DNA of 64,000 nt from Bradyrhizobium erythrophlei (GTDB lineage Bacteria; Pseudomonadota; Alphaproteobacteria; Rhizobiales; Xanthobacteraceae). Below, one piece after another: positions 1 through 8,283 of the stretch. The stretch spans positions 4,976,501 through 5,040,500 of the forward strand of contig NZ_LT670849.1 of the NCBI RefSeq assembly GCF_900142985.1, in the 5' to 3' direction. Within the stretch, counting starts at the first letter, position 1. Each line of letters begins with the position of its first letter. Both the position numbers and the translations under genes were made by a program. The notes under the pieces were generated by a model. The model made no database searches and was not told the origin of the DNA. It was given only the letters and a program-made list of their open reading frames with translations.

Positions 1-1
1 C

Positions 2-421
2 CAAGAGCAAGTCGACCAGCTGACGCGCGCTTTCGAGCTGTTCACGCGCCGCTTCAAGGTGGCGGAGGCGGCGGCCGCGGCCGACAATGCGCTCAACGCG
101 CTGGACGCCCAGACGCTGGTGTTCATCGGCGACAATCCCGGTTGCGGCATCGGCGATGTCGCGCGTTATCTCAACGTTGCGATGACGACGATGTCATCCG
201 CCATCGACCGGCTGGTGCGGAAAGATCTGGTCGAGCGCGGGCGGCCCGAGGAAGATCGCCGTTCGGCGGCGCTGACCGCAACCGGCGCGGGACGGCAGGC
301 GATCGAGGATCACATCGCGGCCTATCGCGAAGCCTGCCGCATGATGCTGCGTTCGCTCGATCCAAAGGAACAACGCGAACTGATCCGGCTGACGGAAAAG
401 ATCTCCAGATCGGGGTCTTGA
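2..421 (+). CDS. MarR-family transcriptional regulator (5' end outside window)
   Basis: The open frame runs in from the window edge, so the true start lies upstream; about 139 residues are visible. A winged-helix core is recognisable: helices followed by a recognition-helix stretch with MTTMSSAIDRLVRKDL and a wing with ERGRPEEDRRSAALTATGAG, which is the MarR signature (D-x-R-S/R in the wing). MarR proteins bind palindromic operators as dimers and usually repress a neighbouring operon, releasing it on binding a small phenolic or aldehyde-like ligand. It lies 75 bp upstream of, and in the same direction as, the molybdenum hydroxylase operon, so it may control that operon; this is inference from position only. 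Confidence 0.8.
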   Translation, partial: QEQVDQLTRAFELFTRRFKVAEAAAAADNALNALDAQTLVFIGDNPGCGIGDVARYLNVAMTTMSSAIDRLVRKDLVERGRPEEDRRSAALTATGAGRQAIEDHIAAYREACRMMLRSLDPKEQRELIRLTEKISRSGS

Positions 422-496
422 ATACTACGAAGTTCGTACTATCCTGAAAGTCCTCCCCGGCTCGCTATCCAAGCGGCCTTGCGAATGGAGGTGCCG

Positions 497-1006
497 ATGG
501 CGATCGTCATCAATGGGACAGAATATCCATGCCCTGACGATGTCAGGGTTTCGCTGCTCGATCTCCTGCGCGAGCGGATCGGACTGACCGGTACCAAGCT
601 CGGCTGCAATCAGGGCGGTTGCGGTGCATGCACCGTCATCGTCGATGGCGCGCGGGTGCTGTCGTGCCTGACGCTCGCGGTGCAGGCTGACGGGCGCGAG
701 GTGCAAACCATCGAGGGCATGGCCGCCGCGGACGGCGGGCTTCATCCGCTTCAGGAAGCTTTCATCGAGCATGAGGGATTTCAGTGCGGCTACTGCACGC
801 CGGGCCAGATCTGCTCGGCGATTGCCATGGTCGCGGAATTTCGCCGCGGCGACCCCAGCTACGTGACGTCCGATCTCGCGAGCGGGCCTGACGGCGTGAC
901 GCGCCAGGAAATCCGCGAACGCATGAGCGGCAACCTGTGCCGGTGCGGTGCGCATAACGGGATTGTTGAAGCGATCGAAGAGATGCTGGCGGGAGGCGTG
1001 GCATGA
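497..1006 (+). CDS. 2Fe-2S small subunit of PaoABC/xanthine dehydrogenase-type molybdenum hydroxylase
   Basis: 169 residues. It carries the two [2Fe-2S] clusters that pass electrons from the Mo centre to FAD. The plant-ferredoxin-type cluster is ligated by C37, C42, C45 and C57 (GCNQGGCGAC...LSC); the second, helical cluster by C97, C100, C148 and C150 (CGYC...CRC). ATG at 497 is preferred over the upstream TTG (479) and ATG (485) because GGAGG lies 5 bp before it. The stop overlaps the next start (ATGA). Unlike E. coli PaoA, no twin-arginine leader precedes the ferredoxin domain, so the enzyme is probably cytoplasmic. No CoxI/XdhC-like maturation gene is present nearby. Confidence 0.9.
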   Translation: MAIVINGTEYPCPDDVRVSLLDLLRERIGLTGTKLGCNQGGCGACTVIVDGARVLSCLTLAVQADGREVQTIEGMAAADGGLHPLQEAFIEHEGFQCGYCTPGQICSAIAMVAEFRRGDPSYVTSDLASGPDGVTRQEIRERMSGNLCRCGAHNGIVEAIEEMLAGGVA

Positions 1007-1989
1007 GGCCGTTCGAGTATCGGCGCGCCGCCGAACCCGCTGAAGCCCTTTCCATCACAGGCGCCGAGCCGGCACGCTATCTCGGCGGCGGCACCAATCT
1101 GGTCGACCTGATGCGGCAGAACATCGAGGCGCCGGCTGCGCTGATCGACGTATCGCGTTTGCCGGGCACGATCGAAGATACACCGAATGGCGGCCTGATG
1201 ATCAGCGCGGCGGTTCGCAACAGCGAGCTTGCGGCGCATCCGGCCGTGCGCACGCGGTTTCCGATGCTGTCGCGCGCGGTTCTGGCGGGCGCATCCGCAC
1301 AGATCCGCAACATGGCAACCGTCGGCGGCAACATCCTGCAGCGAACACGCTGCCCTTATTTCTACGACGCGTCAGGCGCGCGCTGTAACAAGCGCGAGCC
1401 AGGCACCGGCTGCGACGCCATCGAGGGCTTCAACCGCTACCATGCGATTTTCGGCGCGTCCGAGCATTGTATCGCGACGCATCCATCCGACATGTGCGTG
1501 GCGCTTGCCGCGCTCGGCGCGACGGTGCATCTCGCCGGTTCGGCCGGCGCGCGCAGCGTGCCGCTGCTCGATTTCCACCGGCTGCCGGGCGACCATCCGG
1601 AAATCGAGACGGTGTTGCGGCCGGGCGAACTGATCACGGCGATCGAACTCACTGCCAGCTCCGCGGCCGCCAATTCAGTCTACCGGAAAGTCCGCGACCG
1701 TTCGAGTTACGCGTTTGCGCTGGTCTCGGTCGCCGCGGGGGTCGAAGTCGCCGGCGGGAAAATCGAGGACGTGCGGATTGCGCTCGGCGGTGTCGCGCCA
1801 AAGCCGTGGCGCGCCACCAAGGCCGAGGAATTGTTGCGCGGGCAGGCGCCTGCGAAAGCGCGCTTCCTTGCCGCGGCCGACGCCGAACTTGCCGCGGCCA
1901 AAACTTTCGAGGGCAACGCCTTCAAGGTCGAACTCGTCAGACGAACCATCGCCGCCGTGCTCGGCGAACTCACGGGAGTGGACGCATGA
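1003..1989 (+). CDS. FAD-binding medium subunit of molybdenum hydroxylase, with PaoB-type 4Fe-4S insertion
   Basis: 328 residues, overlapping both neighbours by ATGA junctions, so the three subunits should be translationally coupled. The FAD-binding motifs of the CO dehydrogenase flavoprotein family are present: RYLGGGTNLVDLM near residues 26-38 and ATVGGNILQRTRCPYF near 105-120. After the second motif an insertion carries four cysteines (C117, C128, C137, C156) in the context CNKREPGTGC...HCIATHPSD. This insertion is diagnostic of PaoB/YagS-type subunits, which bind an extra [4Fe-4S] cluster; ordinary xanthine dehydrogenase medium subunits lack it. The natural electron acceptor cannot be read from the sequence. 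Confidence 0.9.
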   Translation: MRPFEYRRAAEPAEALSITGAEPARYLGGGTNLVDLMRQNIEAPAALIDVSRLPGTIEDTPNGGLMISAAVRNSELAAHPAVRTRFPMLSRAVLAGASAQIRNMATVGGNILQRTRCPYFYDASGARCNKREPGTGCDAIEGFNRYHAIFGASEHCIATHPSDMCVALAALGATVHLAGSAGARSVPLLDFHRLPGDHPEIETVLRPGELITAIELTASSAAANSVYRKVRDRSSYAFALVSVAAGVEVAGGKIEDVRIALGGVAPKPWRATKAEELLRGQAPAKARFLAAADAELAAAKTFEGNAFKVELVRRTIAAVLGELTGVDA

Positions 1990-4304
1990 GCAAGCTGCAA
2001 AACGCCATCGTCGGCGGGGTTCGCTCCGCCATCAGCTATGTGCCCACGAGCTGGTTGCCGGGCGCGACGCCGGACCCGCTGATCGACAAACGCGTGAGCC
2101 TCGGCACGCAGCAATCGCGGGTCGATGGTTCCGACAAGGTGCGCGGTGCGGCGCGCTTTGCGGCCGAAGTGAAGATGGACCGGCTGCTCTACGCGGCTTG
2201 CGTCCATTCGACGATTGCGCGCGGCCGTATCACGGAGCTTGACGTTGCCGCCGCCGAGACCGCGGCTGGCGTCGCGCTGGTCATGACCCATCGCAACGCG
2301 CCGAAGATGGCGATGCCGCCGCCGATCGGTCTCACCAATCTCAAGGCCGCGGGCAGCAACATCGTGCCGGTCATGCAGGATCCTGACGTCCGCTGGAACG
2401 GTCAGGTGGTTGCGGTCGTGCTCGCCGAGACGCAAGAGCAGGCCGACCATGCCGCCTCGCTGATCAAGGTGCGTTACGAGGCGGCGCCGGCGCGCACGCG
2501 GTTCGAGGAAGCCAAGGCCAGCGCGCACACGCCCGAGTCGCTTCTGATCGAACGAAACCGGCTCAAACGAGGAGATAGCGAAGCGGCCTTCGAGGCTGCT
2601 TCACACAAGGTCGATGCGACCTACCGCACGCCCTGGCACAACCATAATCCGATCGAGCCGAATGCGACGACGATTGCCTGGGAAGGCGACCGCCTGATCG
2701 TGCATGATGCGACGCAGATGCTGTACGGCACCGCCGGTTCGCTCGCCAAGGTGTTCGGCATCAAGGAAACGCAGGTCTTCGTCAGTTCGCCCTTTGTCGG
2801 CGGCGGTTTTGGCGGCAAGGCGTTCTGGGATCACCAGATCCTGGGCGCGGCCGCGGCGAAACTGGCCGGGCGTCCGGTGCGGATCGCGCTGTCGCGCGCC
2901 AGCATGCACCGCCTGATCGGCGGCCGGTCGCAGACCGAGCAGCGCGTCGCGCTCGCGGCTGACGGAGGCGGAAAACTCAAGGCGCTGCTGCATCACGGCT
3001 TCTCGGTGAAGCCGTCGTCCAGCGTCTGCGACGAGGCCTTCACGCTGACCAGCCGCTCGCTCTATGCCAGCGAAAGCTACGATATCGTCCAGCACACGGT
3101 CGACCTCGACGTGCTGGCCAACACCTTCATGCGCGCGCCCGGCGAGGCTCCCGGCACCTTTGCGGTCGAGAGCGCGATGGACGAACTGGCGCATGCGCTT
3201 CAGATCGACCCGATCGAGCTGCGGCGGCGAAACATCGCCGACAAGGATCCGCTGACCGGCGCGCCGCATTCCCAGAGCGACCTGATGCTGGCCTATGATC
3301 TCGGCGCCAAACGTTTCGGCTGGGAGCGCCGCGCGGCCAAGCCGCGGGCGCGCCGCGACGGCGAATGGCTCATCGGCATGGGCTGCGCCAGCGGCTCCTT
3401 TCCTTATATGCGGCTGCCCGGCACGTCGGTGCGGATCACGATCGACGGCAACGGACAGGCGATGGTTTCAAGCGCCGCGCACGAGATGGGCATGGGCACA
3501 GTGACCGTGCAACGGCAGATCGCGGCCGATCGTCTTGGTCTGCCGCTGGAAAGTGTCACGGTGCGGATCGGCGATACCAGTCTGCCCTTCGGCGCCATGG
3601 CGGGCGGTTCGTCGCAGACGGCTTCGCTCGGTGCTGCGACCACCGCGGCGAGCGTCAAACTCGCCGGCGACCTGCTGCGTCTTGCCGGCAACGACACGCC
3701 GCTCGCGGGCTTGAGGCCAAGCGAGATCGAATTCGCCGACTCTGGCTTGCGCAAGATCGGCGATCCTTCGCGGCACGAAAGCTTCGTGTCAATTCTTGGC
3801 CGCGCGGCGCGCAGCGAGGTCAGCGCGACCGGCGAGAGCAGCGCGCCGCTGGAGCTCTTGAAATTCTCGATGCATTCGCGCTCGGCGGTGTTTTGCGAGC
3901 TTCGTGTCAGCGACGTGACCGGTGAAATCCGCATCGACCGTCTGGTCGGCGCGTTCGACTGCGGCCGCATCCTCAATCCCAAGACCGCGGCGAGCCAGTT
4001 TCGCGGCGGCATGATCATGGGCATCGGCATGGCGCTGACCGAGGAAACCGTGTTCGACGAGCGCAAGGGGCGGATCATGAGCGCCTCGATCGCGGACTAT
4101 CATGTGCCGGTGCATCTCGACGTGCCCGATATCGAGGTGCTGTGGACCGACATTCCCGATCCCCGCACGCCGATGGGCGCGCGCGGCATCGGCGAGATCG
4201 GCATTACTGGCGTTGCGGCTGCGATCGCCAATGCCGCCTTCAACGCCACCGGAAAACGTGTTCGCGATCTGCCGCTGACGCCGGACAAGTTTTTGTCGGT
4301 CTGA
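1986..4304 (+). CDS. Molybdopterin-binding large subunit of molybdenum hydroxylase (aldehyde oxidase/xanthine dehydrogenase family)
   Basis: 772 residues. ATG 1986 overlaps the medium-subunit stop and begins the region homologous to the family; an open frame extends upstream to 1467 but is antisense-like low-complexity sequence inside the previous gene. The Mo-cofactor binding motif GGGFGGK lies near residue 275, RAPGEAPG near 382, and the C-terminal GARGIGEIGITG contains the catalytic Glu of this family (GIGE). The subunit oxidises an aldehyde or N-heterocycle by water-derived hydroxylation; the PaoB-type partner favours aldehydes. The N-terminus carries about 45 residues before the first hammerhead motif (VDGSDKVRG), like PaoC. 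Confidence 0.9.
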   Translation: MSKLQNAIVGGVRSAISYVPTSWLPGATPDPLIDKRVSLGTQQSRVDGSDKVRGAARFAAEVKMDRLLYAACVHSTIARGRITELDVAAAETAAGVALVMTHRNAPKMAMPPPIGLTNLKAAGSNIVPVMQDPDVRWNGQVVAVVLAETQEQADHAASLIKVRYEAAPARTRFEEAKASAHTPESLLIERNRLKRGDSEAAFEAASHKVDATYRTPWHNHNPIEPNATTIAWEGDRLIVHDATQMLYGTAGSLAKVFGIKETQVFVSSPFVGGGFGGKAFWDHQILGAAAAKLAGRPVRIALSRASMHRLIGGRSQTEQRVALAADGGGKLKALLHHGFSVKPSSSVCDEAFTLTSRSLYASESYDIVQHTVDLDVLANTFMRAPGEAPGTFAVESAMDELAHALQIDPIELRRRNIADKDPLTGAPHSQSDLMLAYDLGAKRFGWERRAAKPRARRDGEWLIGMGCASGSFPYMRLPGTSVRITIDGNGQAMVSSAAHEMGMGTVTVQRQIAADRLGLPLESVTVRIGDTSLPFGAMAGGSSQTASLGAATTAASVKLAGDLLRLAGNDTPLAGLRPSEIEFADSGLRKIGDPSRHESFVSILGRAARSEVSATGESSAPLELLKFSMHSRSAVFCELRVSDVTGEIRIDRLVGAFDCGRILNPKTAASQFRGGMIMGIGMALTEETVFDERKGRIMSASIADYHVPVHLDVPDIEVLWTDIPDPRTPMGARGIGEIGITGVAAAIANAAFNATGKRVRDLPLTPDKFLSV

Positions 4305-4344
4305 TCGCATCGCGCGAGCGAAGGGCGACGAAGATCAAGCCGTG

Positions 4345-4363
4345 CACCGGGGTTACTCCGGTG
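4345..4363. terminator. Hairpin between convergent genes
   Basis: CACCGG and CCGGTG form a 6-bp perfect stem around a 7-nt loop in the 62-bp gap between the convergent hydroxylase operon and the small reverse gene. There is no clear T-run on the plus side, so intrinsic termination is possible but unproven. Confidence 0.35.
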
Positions 4364-4366
4364 TGA

Positions 4367-4573
4367 TCAGCGCTTCGCTTTTTTCGCCGACTTTTTTGCG
4401 CTCTTCTTCTGCATGATGACGAGCGCCTTTTCGATGCCCTTGAGCGACCTATCGGCGTCCCTGATCAAGGCTTGATAGTCGGCCTTTTTCTTCTTGTAAT
4501 TTTTCAAAAGAGCCTTCTTTTGCGCAGGTGTCAGCTTATCGAAGTCGATCAAGTTCACCGTGAAACCGCACAT
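4367..4573 (-). CDS. Small lysine-rich hypothetical protein
   Basis: 68 residues, not recognised as a named family. A central helical stretch (LTPAQKKALLKNYKKKKADYQALI) leads into a strongly basic, repetitive tail (KKSAKKSAKKAKR), resembling histone-H1/HupB-like tails, so nucleic-acid binding is possible but not shown. ATG at 4573 has GGGAGCGGAG just upstream and starts MCGFTVNLIDFDKL; the upstream extension to 4651 has no comparable ribosome site. It reads towards the hydroxylase operon and lies downstream of nothing on its own strand except the NRPS-like gene's unrelated 3' end, so it is probably monocistronic. Confidence 0.65.
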   Translation of the reverse strand: MCGFTVNLIDFDKLTPAQKKALLKNYKKKKADYQALIRDADRSLKGIEKALVIMQKKSAKKSAKKAKR

Positions 4574-4708
4574 CGCTCCGCTCCCTGAAATAGATTTGAG
4601 CCAACAAACTTGTCCAACGCTGAATAGCTTAGGTTCGATAGTATCAATCAAGCTGCATTATCGCCGGATTGTCAAACATTTTGGGCCGGAGCGACCGGAC
4701 GCATATCC

Positions 4709-7700
4709 TCAGATCTCGGCCAGTCGGCCAAGCTGCCAATGCGGCTTGGCGACCGCCTTTGCCAGGAATTTTCTGTAATCCTTGACCCAGTCCAGCGTGG
4801 CCTTGGTTTTGAGCAGCTCGTCCTTGTGCTCGCACAGGCCGGTAATCCCCGGCGAGGTCTCTCTCAATGTCATCGAAAGCCAGGCGCGGTCGATCGGCAT
4901 CACGGTTCGGCCCTCCTGATGAATGAACCGTCGGACGGTTATGTTCGAGAGCTTGAGCGGCCGGCGAAAGCCAACCTGGAGAACGAAGTAGATTTGAACA
5001 AGCGAGGAAGGAGAAAGGCCGGTTTCTTCCGCCAGCCGGGCCGCAAGGATGTCGAAAGGCAGCTCCTGCTTGTTGTAGGCCTCGGAAACCGCCTGGCGTA
5101 CGCGACCGAGCGCCTCGCCGAACGTCAAATTCGGATCAATCCGGGTCCGGATCAGCGTTGTGCCGGCAAATGGACCGATAACCCGTTCCCTTCCAAGCTC
5201 GGCGCGATTGGCCATCAGGGTCGCCACGCAGATGTCGTCGCGCCCGCTGCGCAACGACAGCAGCGCCTTGAATGCGGTGAGCAAACTCGTGAACAGCGTC
5301 ACGCCTTGATCGTGGCTCAGGCCCCTCAGTTGCGCGGCAAGAGCGCTCGAAATCTGAAACGGCTGCGCGATCACGCGGGAGACCAGTTCGTCGCCAATGC
5401 CGATCGCCGGATCGCCGAACAGCGGTGAGAACCCTTCCAGGTTTCCCTTCCATTGCGCGAGCTGCCGCTTTGCAGCGTTGCTGGTGGACCACTCGCGTTG
5501 CCAATCGGCGAAATCGAAAAACTGGAATTTGGCTTCGCCCAGCGCCGCGTCCCGGCCGTCGACCTCGGCGGAATAAAGCTCGGAAAGCTCTTCCATGAAG
5601 ACCGTCACCGACCAGCCGTCGATGATGATGTCATGGAAAACCAGAAGCAGAACGTGCTCTTCCGCATCGAGCCGGAACAGGGAGGCGCGAAATAGCGGTG
5701 CCTGATCGGTGTCGATGCGCTTCAGGGATTTTTGCTCGATTTCGAGCTTCGCCTTCAGCAGCAGAAGCCTTTTTACCCGAGCGCTTTTCTTAAGCGTTCG
5801 CAGCGAAAGATCTTTTACCGTCAATCTGGCCTTGACCTCGCCTTCCGGCATGACGAGCGCGACGGGCACTCCCTTCCGCCAGCCAAACGCCGTGCGCAGC
5901 GAGGCGTGACGGCGCATGACGCTGGCGAGGCTTCGTTTGAGCGCGGCAACGTCAAGCGGGCCTTGCAGCCGATAGGCGAAAGGGAGGTTGAATTGCGGCA
6001 GACCGGGAAGCTTGCGCTCGATCCTCAGCATGCGTTCCTGAACGATCGACAGTGGTTGTATGCCATGTCGCTTGGCGCGCACGCTCCCCTCGGGAAGATC
6101 GCCCGATCGCGCCGGCTGGCAGCGAGAGCGTTTTTGCGAGGACTCCACGCGGAGCGCCAGGGCTGCCACCGTCGGCGCCTCGAAGATGTCGTCGAAGGTA
6201 AACTCGACGCCAAAATCCTCCTTGATGCGAAGGATCATCTGGGTCATGGCAAGTGAATCGACGCCGAGTGCCAAGACGTCCTGATCGAAGCCGATGTGAC
6301 CGACGTCCAGGATTTCTGCCCACGCGCTGGCAAGTTTTTGCTCGAGCGTCGAACGGCGCGGCGCGGTTTCGACGGTCTGCCGGTCCTCCGTGGATGACGA
6401 AAACGCCGCCTGTAGCTCGCCGCGTTTGATCTTGCCGCCAGCGCCTTTGGGGATCTCCGTGGCAATCCGGATGACGCCCGGGACCTTGAAGCCGGCCAGA
6501 TGTTCGCGGGCGAAGTCGCGCAGTCCCTGGACATCCGCTTTCGCGCCGGGGCGCAGGACGACCGCAGCGGCGACATCCGAGCCAAGCCGGTCATGGGGTA
6601 CGGCGAAAACCGCGGCATCGGCCACATCGGGATGACCCAGCAACGCCGCCTCGACCTCGGCGGGGGCGACCTTCTGCGCGCCCTTGTGGATGATTTCCTT
6701 CAGCCGGCCGACGATGAAGAGGTAGGCGTCCGTGTCCAGATATCCGATGTCGCCGGTTCGAAACCATCCGTTCTGGAACGATGAGGCTGTTGCGGCCGGG
6801 TCGTTGTCGTAGCCGCGGGTGATCGTGGGACCACGCAGCGCCAGCTCGCCCCGTTTGCCGGCCGGCAATTGCCGGCCCTGGCTGTCGAGAATTGCGATTT
6901 CTGGTCCGGCGGCCGGCCCGACGGAGCCCGGCTTTCGCCGATGCGGCGGGTTGGCAGCAACCTGCGTGGCGGCCTCTGTCATGCCGAAGGTGTCGACAAC
7001 CGGAACGCCGAACAAGGCTTCAAGCCCGTTCAGAGTTTGCCGAGCCAGGGACGTGGAAGCCGATCGAACGAGCCGCAATGAAGATCGCTTTGCGGCCTCC
7101 CTGTGGGGAGCCGCCACCGCTAATATCGCCTGATGAATCGCAGGCACCGCCGTGTACCAGCTTGGCCGGAATTCGGCGAGCCAGTCGAAAAACCTTGTCG
7201 CGTCGAAGCCTGGCGTGCACACCACGCTCGAGCCCGCAACGAGCGCGGCCAGCAGGCCCGAGATCAAGCCGTGTCCATGGTACAGCGGCAGCACGTTCAG
7301 TAGCCGATCCCGCGGTCCAAGCGACAGATTGTCGCCCACATTGCCGGCCGACAGGCAGACGCTCGCATGCGTCAGCGGCACGGTCTTCGGCGACGACGTG
7401 CTGCCCGAGGTCAAGAGGATGAACGCATCGTCCGTGCCTGAGGCAAATTCGCCGTCACTCGGTCGCGGCGCGGTCTCGCCGGCGATGCGGAACGAACCGG
7501 CCCCCTGATTGGTTTGCGGCAATATATCGATGACGGAAATGCCCATTGCCTGCGCAACGCGCCGGCCGGCCGGATTCGCATCGGCGGATGTCAGCAGCGC
7601 CTTGAGGCGCAATTCGCCAAGATAGCGGCCGTATTCGTCTTCTGTGAGAGCTTGATTGAGGGGTACACAGACCGAACTGGCGGCAACGGTAACCATGGCG

Positions 7701-8038
7701 ACCGCGGCCTCAGGTCCGCCCGGCAGCACGACCGCGACGCGATCGGTTCGGCCGACACCGAGGTTTCGCAGCGCGCGAACGACGTCGCGGGTTTGTGTCC
7801 ACAACGCCCCGTGTGTCATCGGGTCGCGGCCGGGAGCCAGAATCGCGGCGCGGTCGGGCGAGGTTTGCCCGTGATCGAAGAGCAGGTCCGCGATAGCGGC
7901 ATACCTCCCTCCATCTTTAACCAGATCGTCGCGCTTCGATTGTATGGAGATCTCCGACAAATCTGCCCCAATTCGACATTGCCCCGTCGCATTCGGACCC
8001 TTCACGTCAATGGTGCCGGTATTTTCCGCAGCGATCAT
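4709..8038 (-). CDS. NRPS-like protein: adenylation, carrier and condensation domains
   Basis: 1109 residues. Residues about 45-540 are an ANL-superfamily adenylating domain: LLTSGSTSSPKT (208-219), DTFGMTEA, WFRTGDIGYLD, GRLKEIIHKGAQKV and the catalytic-lysine motif PKGAGGKIKR. Its core (PLYHGHGLISGLLAALVAG...WYTAVPAIHQ) resembles acyl- or oxalyl-CoA synthetases of the AAE3/Pcs60 type more than amino-acid-activating domains. A carrier domain follows (LGVDSLAMTQM, phosphopantetheine attachment S595), then a condensation domain from about 660 (PLSIVQERML...RHASLRTAF). The condensation motif reads HDIIIDG, with Asp803 at the position of the usual catalytic second His. No thioesterase or reductase follows. 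Start ATG 8038 has only a weak ribosome site. Product unknown. Confidence 0.85.
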   Translation of the reverse strand: MIAAENTGTIDVKGPNATGQCRIGADLSEISIQSKRDDLVKDGGRYAAIADLLFDHGQTSPDRAAILAPGRDPMTHGALWTQTRDVVRALRNLGVGRTDRVAVVLPGGPEAAVAMVTVAASSVCVPLNQALTEDEYGRYLGELRLKALLTSADANPAGRRVAQAMGISVIDILPQTNQGAGSFRIAGETAPRPSDGEFASGTDDAFILLTSGSTSSPKTVPLTHASVCLSAGNVGDNLSLGPRDRLLNVLPLYHGHGLISGLLAALVAGSSVVCTPGFDATRFFDWLAEFRPSWYTAVPAIHQAILAVAAPHREAAKRSSLRLVRSASTSLARQTLNGLEALFGVPVVDTFGMTEAATQVAANPPHRRKPGSVGPAAGPEIAILDSQGRQLPAGKRGELALRGPTITRGYDNDPAATASSFQNGWFRTGDIGYLDTDAYLFIVGRLKEIIHKGAQKVAPAEVEAALLGHPDVADAAVFAVPHDRLGSDVAAAVVLRPGAKADVQGLRDFAREHLAGFKVPGVIRIATEIPKGAGGKIKRGELQAAFSSSTEDRQTVETAPRRSTLEQKLASAWAEILDVGHIGFDQDVLALGVDSLAMTQMILRIKEDFGVEFTFDDIFEAPTVAALALRVESSQKRSRCQPARSGDLPEGSVRAKRHGIQPLSIVQERMLRIERKLPGLPQFNLPFAYRLQGPLDVAALKRSLASVMRRHASLRTAFGWRKGVPVALVMPEGEVKARLTVKDLSLRTLKKSARVKRLLLLKAKLEIEQKSLKRIDTDQAPLFRASLFRLDAEEHVLLLVFHDIIIDGWSVTVFMEELSELYSAEVDGRDAALGEAKFQFFDFADWQREWSTSNAAKRQLAQWKGNLEGFSPLFGDPAIGIGDELVSRVIAQPFQISSALAAQLRGLSHDQGVTLFTSLLTAFKALLSLRSGRDDICVATLMANRAELGRERVIGPFAGTTLIRTRIDPNLTFGEALGRVRQAVSEAYNKQELPFDILAARLAEETGLSPSSLVQIYFVLQVGFRRPLKLSNITVRRFIHQEGRTVMPIDRAWLSMTLRETSPGITGLCEHKDELLKTKATLDWVKDYRKFLAKAVAKPHWQLGRLAEI

Positions 8039-8283
8039 GGAATTCGATTATCCGGGGCGCCGATCGGTCGGTCCAGTCTGATAGCGGCGTCCGATGTGCC
8101 CTCTCTGGCGAAAATTTTAGCGGTCGAATTAATCGTCATGAAGCCTCCCACAGCTCCGGGCAATCATATCGTCAGCTTGCCGAACGTCAGGTCAACCTGC
8201 GGTGTGACTGATCTGATCAACCTACTTGTGGTTCTTGGCGCTCGATTGGATTTTATCGTACTTTGGGCCGCAGCAGGTTATCC
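8039..8283. promoter_or_regulatory. Divergent intergenic region
   Basis: 245 bp between the divergently read NRPS-like gene and the cyclase-TPR gene. It must hold promoters for both and is more AT-rich than the flanking genes (for example AAAATTTTAGCGG and TTGGATTTTATCGTACTTT). I cannot assign precise -35/-10 boxes or an operator. Confidence 0.4.

Noticed and set aside
1467..1985. N-terminal extension of the large hydroxylase subunit
   Set aside because: It overlaps the medium-subunit gene out of frame and is low-complexity; ATG 1986 with ATGA overlap is the real start.
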